A stretch of DNA of 48,051 nucleotides from a bacterium (GTDB lineage Bacteria; Bacillota; Clostridia; Lachnospirales; Lachnospiraceae), in NCBI GenBank assembly GCA_023664305.1, contig JAMPFT010000023.1:1-48051 (forward strand). Direction: 5' to 3'. Both the position numbers and the translations under genes were made by a program. Positions within the stretch are counted from its first letter, which is position 1, and each line of letters starts with the position of its first letter. The notes under the pieces are model-generated. The model searched no databases. It saw nothing but the letters and a program-made list of their open reading frames with translations, and was not told the DNA's origin. Positions 8,091 to 15,642 of this stretch are shown here, in pieces.

Positions 8091-8909
8091 ATGGAGCAGA
8101 GTTACGGGAGCCGCCGGGAAGCGGGCGGCAGACAGGCCGGATATGACGGCTGTGAGGAATGGATTTCGGTGAACGCCGTCTCTCTGCAGGGAGCGAGAAC
8201 GAGGCAGGAGGACTATCTGCTCTGGACGCGGAGGGAGGACAGAATCATAGCGGTAGTCTGCGACGGCATAGGAGGCATGGATAACGGAGACATTGCCAGC
8301 CGTACCGCGGCGCAGCTTCTCTTTGCCGATCTGGGGAATGTGCCTCCCGGGTCAGACATGCCGTCCTTTTTTCGGCGCGAGACGGAAAAGCTGGACGACG
8401 CGGTGTTCGGTCTGCAGTATGCGGACGGCAGCAGGATGAAGGCGGGAACTACCGTCGTGGCCGTCCTGCTGCTGGGGAAGACGCTGCACTGGTTTTCCGT
8501 GGGCGACAGCAGGCTGTATCTGCTGCGGAACGGACGGCTGCAATGCCTGACGAAAGCCCACAATTATGCGGCGGCGCTGGATGAGATGAAAAAGCAGAAG
8601 ACGCTGGATGAGGCCTGGTATCGGGAGGAAGCGAAAAAAGGAGAATGGCTGACCAGCTATCTGGGCATGGGGATTGCGGAACAGTTTGACTGCGGCAGCA
8701 TCTTTTTTCCGGCAGCGCCGCAGGAAAAGCTGCTTGTCTGCTCTGACGGCCTGTACAAAACGGTCTGCCAGGAGGAATTGGAGCTTTACTTAAGACAGCC
8801 GGGAGGAATAGATCGGATCTCCGGCCTGCTGCAGGAGGCGATACGGAAGAAGGATAGTCCGTCGCAGGACAATGCCTCATGGGTACTGATTGGAAGAAAG
8901 GACAGATAA
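8091..8909 (+). CDS. Second PP2C-family protein phosphatase
   Basis: A 272-residue PPM phosphatase with TRQEDYLLW, CDGIGGMDNGD, FSVGDSRLYLLRNG, VCSDGLYKTV and SQDNASWVLI, so all metal-coordinating acidic positions appear present. The protein carries about 25 extra N-terminal residues (Gly/Arg-rich) before the fold begins. It follows the first phosphatase after a 175-bp gap in which I see no gene, only repeated purine-rich GGGAGAATGAGG strings. The start is ATG 8091, preceded by GAGGAG. Low identity to its neighbour argues for different substrates rather than recent duplication. It ends two bases before the next gene. Confidence 0.92.
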   Translation: MEQSYGSRREAGGRQAGYDGCEEWISVNAVSLQGARTRQEDYLLWTRREDRIIAVVCDGIGGMDNGDIASRTAAQLLFADLGNVPPGSDMPSFFRRETEKLDDAVFGLQYADGSRMKAGTTVVAVLLLGKTLHWFSVGDSRLYLLRNGRLQCLTKAHNYAAALDEMKKQKTLDEAWYREEAKKGEWLTSYLGMGIAEQFDCGSIFFPAAPQEKLLVCSDGLYKTVCQEELELYLRQPGGIDRISGLLQEAIRKKDSPSQDNASWVLIGRKDR

Positions 8910-8911
8910 AA

Positions 8912-9952
8912 ATGGAACGGATGATATGCAAAAACGGTCATTTTTATGACGGAGACAAATTTCAGGAATGTCCTCACTGCGCGGCAGGAATGGAGGCGGC
9001 GCGCCCCAGCTCCTTCGCCGTCGTCGGAGAGAGTCCGAAGAAAGAGGAGAGTGGCAAGGTACAAACGGGGGAAAAGAAAAAGCTGTTTGGCCACCGCAGG
9101 GCAAAACGGACGCAGGGGACGGAGGACAGGAGCGGAACAGAGGATCGGACGCAGATACTGCCGGTAAATATGCAGGGGGCGGGAGACGGAGTACTTCCGG
9201 GAAGTGTTCCCGGAAGCTTTCCTGAAAATTTCTCCGGGAGTATCCCCGGAAGTTTCCCCGGCCAGGCCGGAGGGCAGAGCTTTCAGCCGAATGATTTCCG
9301 GGAGGGAAACCGACAGCCCGTCACAGGAAGCGGCATAGTACGGGAAACATCCCTGTCCGCTGCAAACGGTACGGCGGATTTCCAAAACATTACTCAAAAG
9401 CTGGACGCCGCCTATCTGGCGGGAATGGGGATCGGAGGGACGGCTCCTGCGGGGACGGAACCGAACGGAGGAGCAGATTTGGCGCAAGCGGGAAGCGGTA
9501 CTGCTGCGGTTAAGACGGGAAGAGGGACCGAAAGCGGAGCTGTTTTTGCGGAGATGGGCTCAGGAAACACCTCTAAAAACGACGGCAAAACCGTCGGCTA
9601 CTTTTCCGTCGGTCTGGATACGGAGCCGCCGGTGGGCTACCTGATCTGTACGGAAGGGGAGGATTACGGCACGGGATTCCCGTTGAAATCAGGTATCAAT
9701 TCGCTGGGACGGTCAAGCGCCATGGACGTGGTGGTGATGGATGTAAAGGTATCCAGAGAGAAGCAGGCGTTCGTGATGTATGAACCGCACAAGAGAGAAT
9801 TTTTCCTGAAACCGGGAGACGGTGTGGGGCTGTGTTATCTGAATGACGAGCTTGTCCTGGAGCCAAAAAAATTGAAGGCCTACGATTTGATTTTGTTGGG
9901 AGATACGAAGCTGATGCTGATCCCGGTATGCGGGGAGCAGTTCAGCTGGTAG
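8912..9952 (+). CDS. Zinc-ribbon protein with C-terminal FHA domain
   Basis: An N-terminal mini zinc ribbon (C6, C20, C23, with H10 a possible fourth ligand) leads into a long Gly/Ser/Pro-rich low-complexity linker of about 190 residues. The C-terminal 110 residues form an FHA-like domain (GINSLGRSSAMDVVVMD, then VSREKQAFV) whose VSREKQ replaces the usual SxxH. FHA domains read phosphothreonine, so this is a probable substrate or adaptor of the upstream kinases. ATG 8912 is chosen because GAAAGGA stands nine bases before it; an ATG at 8879 overlaps the phosphatase and lacks a site. The linker contains short PGSFP/PGSVP repeats. No membrane segment is visible, so the protein should be cytosolic. 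Confidence 0.85.
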   Translation: MERMICKNGHFYDGDKFQECPHCAAGMEAARPSSFAVVGESPKKEESGKVQTGEKKKLFGHRRAKRTQGTEDRSGTEDRTQILPVNMQGAGDGVLPGSVPGSFPENFSGSIPGSFPGQAGGQSFQPNDFREGNRQPVTGSGIVRETSLSAANGTADFQNITQKLDAAYLAGMGIGGTAPAGTEPNGGADLAQAGSGTAAVKTGRGTESGAVFAEMGSGNTSKNDGKTVGYFSVGLDTEPPVGYLICTEGEDYGTGFPLKSGINSLGRSSAMDVVVMDVKVSREKQAFVMYEPHKREFFLKPGDGVGLCYLNDELVLEPKKLKAYDLILLGDTKLMLIPVCGEQFSW

Positions 9953-10003
9953 GGACGGTGATCTGTTATATTCAGCTGAATGCATGGAAACAGGAGCAGA
10001 CAA

Positions 10004-13000
10004 ATGATAGTAAATCTGATTGAATCCAGACAGATGTTTGTATTAAATCTGCCGACAAAGGTAAAAGGCCAGTATTGGATTAAAGATATCGATAAGAACG
10101 GAAAGTCCAGAAAATTGATCAGCATTGAAGAAATGAACGGAGAGTGGATACTGAAAAGCAATCAGCTCGTTAAAATTTTGGATGCGGATCAGTCATTCCT
10201 GAGTAGAGCGGTTTTGCGTCCGTTCGGATTCTTCTGTTTAACGATAGGAAATGATCCGGAAAGGGTTACCCTCTTTGCGGAAGAAGAGGATGAAAGTCGC
10301 AAGTCATACAAAAAATATGTGCTAAGAGAACCGTTAAGGCTTAGTATTGGCCGGGGCACTGACAATAAAATTATTTATGAAAACAGCTATGTTTCCAATC
10401 GGCATGCGCTTTTGCTTTATGACGGGAAAGAGTGGACGGTGCAGGATCGGAGCAGCACGAACGGCACATATGTCAATCGTTTTCGGGCGGATGAAAAGCG
10501 TCTGAAAGCAGGCGATCTGATATATATTATGGGATTGGAAATTGTAGTAGGCCATAATTTTCTGGCGCTGAATAATCCGAATGGGCTGGTGAAAATTGCG
10601 ACAGCAGAACTGCAGGATTATGTCGCTCAGGCGATAGAGCCTGTGAGGAAGGACGGGATCGAAGAGGAACCTGTTGACGGCCCGGACGACCTTTTTTTCA
10701 GAGCACCGCGGTTTTATCGGGAGATTGAAAAGGATACAATTCAAATTGACCCGCCGCCAATGCCGGAAAAGACGGACACGGTTCCTATGGCGTTGATGCT
10801 GGGACCGTCAGTTACTATGGCAATGACTTCCCTCAGTACGGCTGTTTTAACGGCTCATAATGTGTTGAACAACGGAGGGGAAGTAGCGCAGGCATTACCG
10901 ACGTTTATCATGGCAATCAGCATGATGCTTGGCACCGTGCTATGGCCCGTGCTGACAAAACAATATGAAAAAAGAAGTCGTGCGGAAAATGGGAAGAAAA
11001 GGCAGCAGAAATATTTGGTGTATCTGGATGAAATCAGGGATGAGATACGCAGAAAAAGCCGTCAGCAAAGCCAGATACTTCATGAGAATATAGTCGCGCC
11101 GGAGGAGTGCATTCAGAGAATAACGGAAAGAAAAGAAACTCTTTGGGAAAGAGTAATCGGTCAGAGCGACTTCCTGCGGTTGAGAGTGGGAACTGGTACG
11201 CTGCCATTGCAGATTGAGGTCAAATATCAGGAAAAAAAGTTTACAATGACGGATGACGATATCCAGAATGCAATGCTTTCTCTGGCGGAAAGTCCCAAGA
11301 TACTGGAAAATGTTCCTGTCAGCGTATCTGTTCGGGAAAAGAGGTTTATAGGTATTACAGGAGAATATCAGGCGGGAATGAGAATGCTGAAGCTTCTGAT
11401 TCTGCAAATGATAGCTTTGCACAGCTATGATGAATTGAAGCTGATCCTGATAGCGGATGAGGCAGATGTTGAAAGCTGGAATTTTGTAAAATGGATTCCT
11501 CATTTCTGGGATGATGAAAAGAAGACTCGTTTTTTCGCTGTCAGCGGAGATGAGATGAAAGAATTGTCCGTTTTTTTAGAAAAGGAAATATTGACCCGAC
11601 AGGATACGGACAGGCGGGATTACACGGAGTATGCACCTTATTATGTCCTGATTTCAACCGACAAAACGCTGCGGGATAAGTGTGAGGCATTTCAAAAAAT
11701 GCTGACATATAAGAACAATTGCGGATTCAGCATCTTGATGTATGGGGAGAGATTACATGATTTGCCGAAGGAGACGGAGACAATAATCCTATCGGATGCA
11801 GCAGGCTCCAGAATGTTTGACAGAAATGACACCACGGGAAAACAGACTGCATTCAGGCCGGATTTATTTCAGGAGGACATTCTTACAGATATTGCAGAGG
11901 ATGTAGCTAATATTGTATTGAACAGGGAAGATAAAGGGTTTTCCCTTCCGGGAATGATCACATTTTTGGAAATGTTCCAGGTGGGAAAGGTAGAACATTT
12001 GAATGCGCTGAGCCGTTGGAAGGAGAATAATCCTACCGTTTCGCTGCAGACCCCTGTAGGAGTGGGAACGTCAGGCGACCTTTTTTTGCTTGATTTACAT
12101 GAAAAATATCATGGCCCGCACGGTCTGGTTGCGGGAATGACGGGTTCTGGAAAGTCAGAATTTATTATTACCTATATTTTATCTTTGGCGGTAAATTATC
12201 ATCCGAACGAAGTGGCATTTATTTTGATTGACTATAAAGGAGGCGGCCTGACAGGGGCATTTGAAGATGAGGAACGGGGGATTAAGCTGCCGCACCTTGC
12301 AGGCACGATTACAAACCTCGACGGGTCCGCGGTAAGGCGCGCTTTGATTTCTATACAGAGTGAGCTTCGGCGCAGACAGACAGTATTTCAGGAAGCAAGG
12401 CGGATTTCGGATGAGGGAACTATGGATATTTATAAATATCAACAGCTATACCGCGATGGCCGGGTTTCGGAGCCGGTTCCGCATCTGTTCATTATCTCTG
12501 ATGAATTTGCAGAACTGAAGAGTCAACAGCCCGAATTTATGGAACAGTTGATCAGTACAGCCCGAATAGGGCGAAGCCTCGGCGTTCACTTGATTTTAGC
12601 AACGCAAAAGCCGAATGGGGTGGTAGATGACCAGATATGGAGTAACAGTAAATTCCGGGTGTGTCTAAAGGTACAGGAAAAGGCAGACAGCATGGATATG
12701 ATCAAATGTCCCGATGCGGCGGAGCTGTCACAGGTAGGACGATTCTATTTACAGGTAGGCTATAATGAATTGTTTGTTTTGGGACAGTCAGCATGGTGCG
12801 GAGCGGAATATTATCCTGCCGATGTGATTAAGCGGACAAGAGATACCAGTATCCAGGTAGTAGATCATATCGGGCGTGTCATTTTAAATGTGAAACCGGA
12901 AAAGAAAGAAGTAATAGCAGAGGGGAAAGCGCGCAGACAAATTGTTGAAATTGTGGAATACCTGTCAGGGCTGGCAAAAGAGGAAGAAATTGCCGTGAGG

Positions 13001-14611
13001 CCGCTATGGCTGCCGCCGGTTCCGGAGATTATCTGTCTTGATGAGTTAGAAAAGAAATACGGCGTATGTGAGGAGGGTTTTTGGCTGGAGCCGTTGATTG
13101 GCGAGTATGACGATCCCTTTAATCAAAGACAGGATGCGCTACGGGTGCCTTTGTCTCAAGAGGGCAACTGTCTGATTTACGGATCAACCGGGGCCGGGAA
13201 AACTACATTATTGACAACGCTGTGTTATTCCCTGATTAAGAATCATAATGCTGACGAGGTAAATCTTTATATCCTGGACTTTGGCTCAGAAACATTAAAA
13301 GTGTTTGAAGCGGCTCCGCAGGTGGGGGATGTGGTTCTGGCTGTTGACAGGGAAAAAGTAATTAATTTGCTGAGAATGTTGTCTGATGAGCTTGACAGGA
13401 GAAAGACGCTTTTTTCCGAACAGGGAGGGGATTATTTAAGCTATTGCCGCAGTGCGAAGGATATTCCCGGTATTGTGGTGGTAATCAATAATTATTCCGG
13501 ATTTGCAGAGCAGTATGAGGACGATATTGAAACGTTTGCAGGACTGACGAGAGATGGCGTCAAGTATGGCGTTTATTTTGTCGTGACAGTCAATGCGACC
13601 AATGAAATACGTTATAAAGTAGCGCAGAATTTTAAGCAGATGATAGCATTACAATTAAACGATACTTCTGATTATGCGGTGATTGTAGGCAGGACAGGCG
13701 GTTTGACGCCGTACCGCTGCAAAGGGCGGGGATTGATTAATCAGGGAAAAGTGTATGAGTTTCAAACCGCCTATTGCAAAAGTGCAGAAAATCAGACGGA
13801 TTTCCTGAAAAATGTTTGTGCAGAGCAGGCGGCAGGGGCGAAAAGCTTTGCATTAAGAATCCCTGTTTTGCCGGATATAGTGAATCTGGAATATTTGAAA
13901 AACGAAGAGATTTCGCTGGAAAAAATCCCTCTGGGGGTGGACAAAAAGACGTTAAAGGCAGAGTGCTTTGATTGCAGTAAACGTGTAATTTATCCGGTGG
14001 CATCTCAGGAGCTTTCTCAAACGGTAAGCTTTGCAGAAGAGCTATTGTCTGTGTTGAGTAAAGTAAATGCCGGGATCACTTTAGTAGATCCGGATAAGCT
14101 TCTTTCAGAACAGGCAGGAGAACATTGCAGATGTATCAGGGGAAATCCGGAGGGCTTTGTCCGGGAATTATTTGCCGATATGGTGGCAAGAAATAATGAT
14201 TATGTTGACAGTGGAATGAATGTGGCTGTTTTGGATCGCTATGAGGAAAAGATCCTTGTTGTGATGGGAGTAAAGCGCCTGCTTGATCAACTGACGGAGG
14301 ATGGCCGGGATAAATTTGCGGTTTTGACGGAAAATGCAAGGGCAATTTATGGGATACACATGATTTTGCTGGAGTCAGCACAGGAATATAGTCATTACAC
14401 CTATGAAAGCTGGTATAAACGGCATGTCAGCGGTACAGAAGGCCTGTGGATCGGAGATGGGATAGCGGATCAGGCCGTATTAAAGCTGAGTAAATATACG
14501 CCGGAGCTATACGAGGAAATAGGATGTCAGTACGGCTATTTGATCAGAGGGAGCAGACGTATGCTGATTAAGCTTGTGTCGTCGGGAAGCGAGGAAGAAC
14601 AGGATGGATAA
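10004..14611 (+). CDS. essC: Type VII secretion ATPase EssC (FtsK/SpoIIIE family)
   Basis: The central motor of a type VIIb-like secretion system, 1535 residues. Order: degenerate FHA-like domain (1-95), classical FHA (about 105-185; SIGRGTDN, SNRH, STNGTYVN), two transmembrane helices (about 262-284 and 296-318), then three FtsK-type domains. Domain 1 has Walker A GMTGSGKSE (K717) and Walker B FIISDEFAEL. Domain 2 has GSTGAGKTT (K1066), but its Walker B position reads VVVINNYSG. Domain 3 has no P-loop, as is common in EssC. ATG 10004 is preceded by AGGAG; an in-frame ATG at 9980 is not. Codon use turns visibly more AT-rich here than in the kinase genes upstream. Its FHA domain makes it a plausible reader of the operon's own kinases. 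Confidence 0.95.
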   Translation: MIVNLIESRQMFVLNLPTKVKGQYWIKDIDKNGKSRKLISIEEMNGEWILKSNQLVKILDADQSFLSRAVLRPFGFFCLTIGNDPERVTLFAEEEDESRKSYKKYVLREPLRLSIGRGTDNKIIYENSYVSNRHALLLYDGKEWTVQDRSSTNGTYVNRFRADEKRLKAGDLIYIMGLEIVVGHNFLALNNPNGLVKIATAELQDYVAQAIEPVRKDGIEEEPVDGPDDLFFRAPRFYREIEKDTIQIDPPPMPEKTDTVPMALMLGPSVTMAMTSLSTAVLTAHNVLNNGGEVAQALPTFIMAISMMLGTVLWPVLTKQYEKRSRAENGKKRQQKYLVYLDEIRDEIRRKSRQQSQILHENIVAPEECIQRITERKETLWERVIGQSDFLRLRVGTGTLPLQIEVKYQEKKFTMTDDDIQNAMLSLAESPKILENVPVSVSVREKRFIGITGEYQAGMRMLKLLILQMIALHSYDELKLILIADEADVESWNFVKWIPHFWDDEKKTRFFAVSGDEMKELSVFLEKEILTRQDTDRRDYTEYAPYYVLISTDKTLRDKCEAFQKMLTYKNNCGFSILMYGERLHDLPKETETIILSDAAGSRMFDRNDTTGKQTAFRPDLFQEDILTDIAEDVANIVLNREDKGFSLPGMITFLEMFQVGKVEHLNALSRWKENNPTVSLQTPVGVGTSGDLFLLDLHEKYHGPHGLVAGMTGSGKSEFIITYILSLAVNYHPNEVAFILIDYKGGGLTGAFEDEERGIKLPHLAGTITNLDGSAVRRALISIQSELRRRQTVFQEARRISDEGTMDIYKYQQLYRDGRVSEPVPHLFIISDEFAELKSQQPEFMEQLISTARIGRSLGVHLILATQKPNGVVDDQIWSNSKFRVCLKVQEKADSMDMIKCPDAAELSQVGRFYLQVGYNELFVLGQSAWCGAEYYPADVIKRTRDTSIQVVDHIGRVILNVKPEKKEVIAEGKARRQIVEIVEYLSGLAKEEEIAVRPLWLPPVPEIICLDELEKKYGVCEEGFWLEPLIGEYDDPFNQRQDALRVPLSQEGNCLIYGSTGAGKTTLLTTLCYSLIKNHNADEVNLYILDFGSETLKVFEAAPQVGDVVLAVDREKVINLLRMLSDELDRRKTLFSEQGGDYLSYCRSAKDIPGIVVVINNYSGFAEQYEDDIETFAGLTRDGVKYGVYFVVTVNATNEIRYKVAQNFKQMIALQLNDTSDYAVIVGRTGGLTPYRCKGRGLINQGKVYEFQTAYCKSAENQTDFLKNVCAEQAAGAKSFALRIPVLPDIVNLEYLKNEEISLEKIPLGVDKKTLKAECFDCSKRVIYPVASQELSQTVSFAEELLSVLSKVNAGITLVDPDKLLSEQAGEHCRCIRGNPEGFVRELFADMVARNNDYVDSGMNVAVLDRYEEKILVVMGVKRLLDQLTEDGRDKFAVLTENARAIYGIHMILLESAQEYSHYTYESWYKRHVSGTEGLWIGDGIADQAVLKLSKYTPELYEEIGCQYGYLIRGSRRMLIKLVSSGSEEEQDG

Positions 14612-14855
14612 AATTCTTGTGGAGGTTTATGTCCCTGTAGTAGAAGCTTCCTGGGATATGTTTATTCCCCGGGAAGCCAAAATGTATGAGGTTCTTGATA
14701 TGATAAAGACGGCTGTTTCCGACTTGTCCGGAGGACGGTTTCTGGCGGATGAAAATACGGCCGTCTGCTATCGACAGAACGGTATGATTCTTAATATTAA
14801 TTTATCAGTGAAAGAGCTGGGGCTGAAAAATGCCGCAAAACTGATGTTAATATAA
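14604..14855 (+). CDS. esaB: YukD/EsaB-type ubiquitin-like protein of the type VII system
   Basis: An 83-residue protein of beta-grasp character: MDKILVEVYVP strand, WDMFIPREAKMYEVLDMIK strand-helix, then a closing strand AAKLMLI. Size, order and position next to EssC match YukD/EsaB, small ubiquitin-like proteins required for secretion or for its regulation in Firmicutes. It lacks a C-terminal diglycine, as YukD does. It overlaps essC by 8 nt (14604-14611), which implies translational coupling. A longer frame beginning at 14574 has no ribosome site. Confidence 0.85.
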   Translation: MDKILVEVYVPVVEASWDMFIPREAKMYEVLDMIKTAVSDLSGGRFLADENTAVCYRQNGMILNINLSVKELGLKNAAKLMLI

Positions 14856-14880
14856 ATTTACACAAAGGAGGTCATGAAGA

Positions 14881-15183
14881 ATGGCAAGAACAATTCAAGT
14901 AACACCTGAGTTGCTGGAGTCGGCATCCACAAAAATTGAAGGGCTGGCGGCGGACTACAAAGCGCAATATGACGCTCTCTACAACGAGACCGGTGCAATG
15001 AGGGCAACATGGGATGGAAAGGATAATCTGGCATTTACGGATCAAATCGCGGGATTCAAAGATGATCTGGAGAAAATGTACAACCTGATGCTTAAATATG
15101 CCGATTTCCTGAAAAAGAGTGCGAAAGCATACCGCCAGACACAGGATACGGCGGTCAGCGAAGCGCGAAAGCTTACAAACTAA
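14881..15183 (+). CDS. WXG100-family secreted protein 1
   Basis: A 100-residue two-helix hairpin protein with no signal peptide and the diagnostic WDG at residues 44-46 (ATWDGKDN). The length matches EsxA exactly. Predicted helices 7-40 and 50-90 are joined by the WxG turn. WXG100 proteins are exported as dimers by EssC, usually through a C-terminal YxxxD/E-type signal; a possible equivalent here is YRQTQD near residue 88. A near-perfect AAAGGAGG site nine bases upstream suggests very high translation. It sits 25 bp after esaB and 15 bp before a second WXG100 gene, probably its dimer partner or a second substrate. Confidence 0.93.
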   Translation: MARTIQVTPELLESASTKIEGLAADYKAQYDALYNETGAMRATWDGKDNLAFTDQIAGFKDDLEKMYNLMLKYADFLKKSAKAYRQTQDTAVSEARKLTN

Positions 15184-15198
15184 GGGGGTATAAATAAA

Positions 15199-15501
15199 AT
15201 GGCAGATTCCATTAAAATTTCCACTCAAGTACTGGTAGACACTGCAAAAAAGGTGCGTGACTGCAACACAAAAATGGATCAGAAGCTCGCAGACTGCAAA
15301 AAACAGATGAATGACCTTGAAGCGACCTGGAAGAGTGATGCAGCCAGCGATATCAGGGCAGCTATGAATGCGTTGGCTCCCCGTTTCGAGGAATATAAGA
15401 CAGTGATAGAATCCTATGCAAAATTTTTGGATCAGACGGCGCAAAGCTACGAAGCTACTGAAAGCAGTATCCAGAATAACGCCGGTGAGTTTCACAAGTA
15501 A
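15199..15501 (+). CDS. WXG100-family secreted protein 2
   Basis: Also exactly 100 residues, helical hairpin, no signal peptide. The turn motif is WKS (ATWKSDAA), a common variant of WXG. A C-terminal YEATE near residue 88 resembles the YxxxE export signal. Its site is AAGGGGGT. Identity with the preceding WXG100 protein is low, which fits a heterodimer (EsxA/EsxB style) better than a duplication. A strong hairpin begins nine bases after the stop codon. Confidence 0.93.
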   Translation: MADSIKISTQVLVDTAKKVRDCNTKMDQKLADCKKQMNDLEATWKSDAASDIRAAMNALAPRFEEYKTVIESYAKFLDQTAQSYEATESSIQNNAGEFHK

Positions 15502-15509
15502 ATGCTTTT

Positions 15510-15546
15510 AAATATACAGGCACAGAAACCCTGTGTCTGTATATTT
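15510..15546 (+). terminator. 16-bp hairpin after the WXG100 pair (attenuator or mRNA stabiliser)
   Basis: AAATATACAGGCACAG and CTGTGTCTGTATATTT pair over 16 bp (one G-U) around a 5-nt loop AAACC. There is no long T-run, so it probably stops or stabilises only part of the transcript, letting the two esx genes be expressed above the downstream genes. It also argues against starting the next gene at ATG 15502, which would lie just before the stem. Confidence 0.65.
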
Positions 15547-15642
15547 GCAAATAGTACGGGAGGAGCAGATCCCGGCTCGTCGGAATCTGCAGAAAACACA
15601 CAATACAGAGATATGTTCAGCTTTAACGCAGATGGGGAGAAT

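Noticed and set aside
15502-15642. Upstream extension of the BIG2 lipoprotein from ATG 15502
   Set aside because: It would start directly at the previous stop, run through the 16-bp hairpin and hide the signal peptide behind 47 extra residues.
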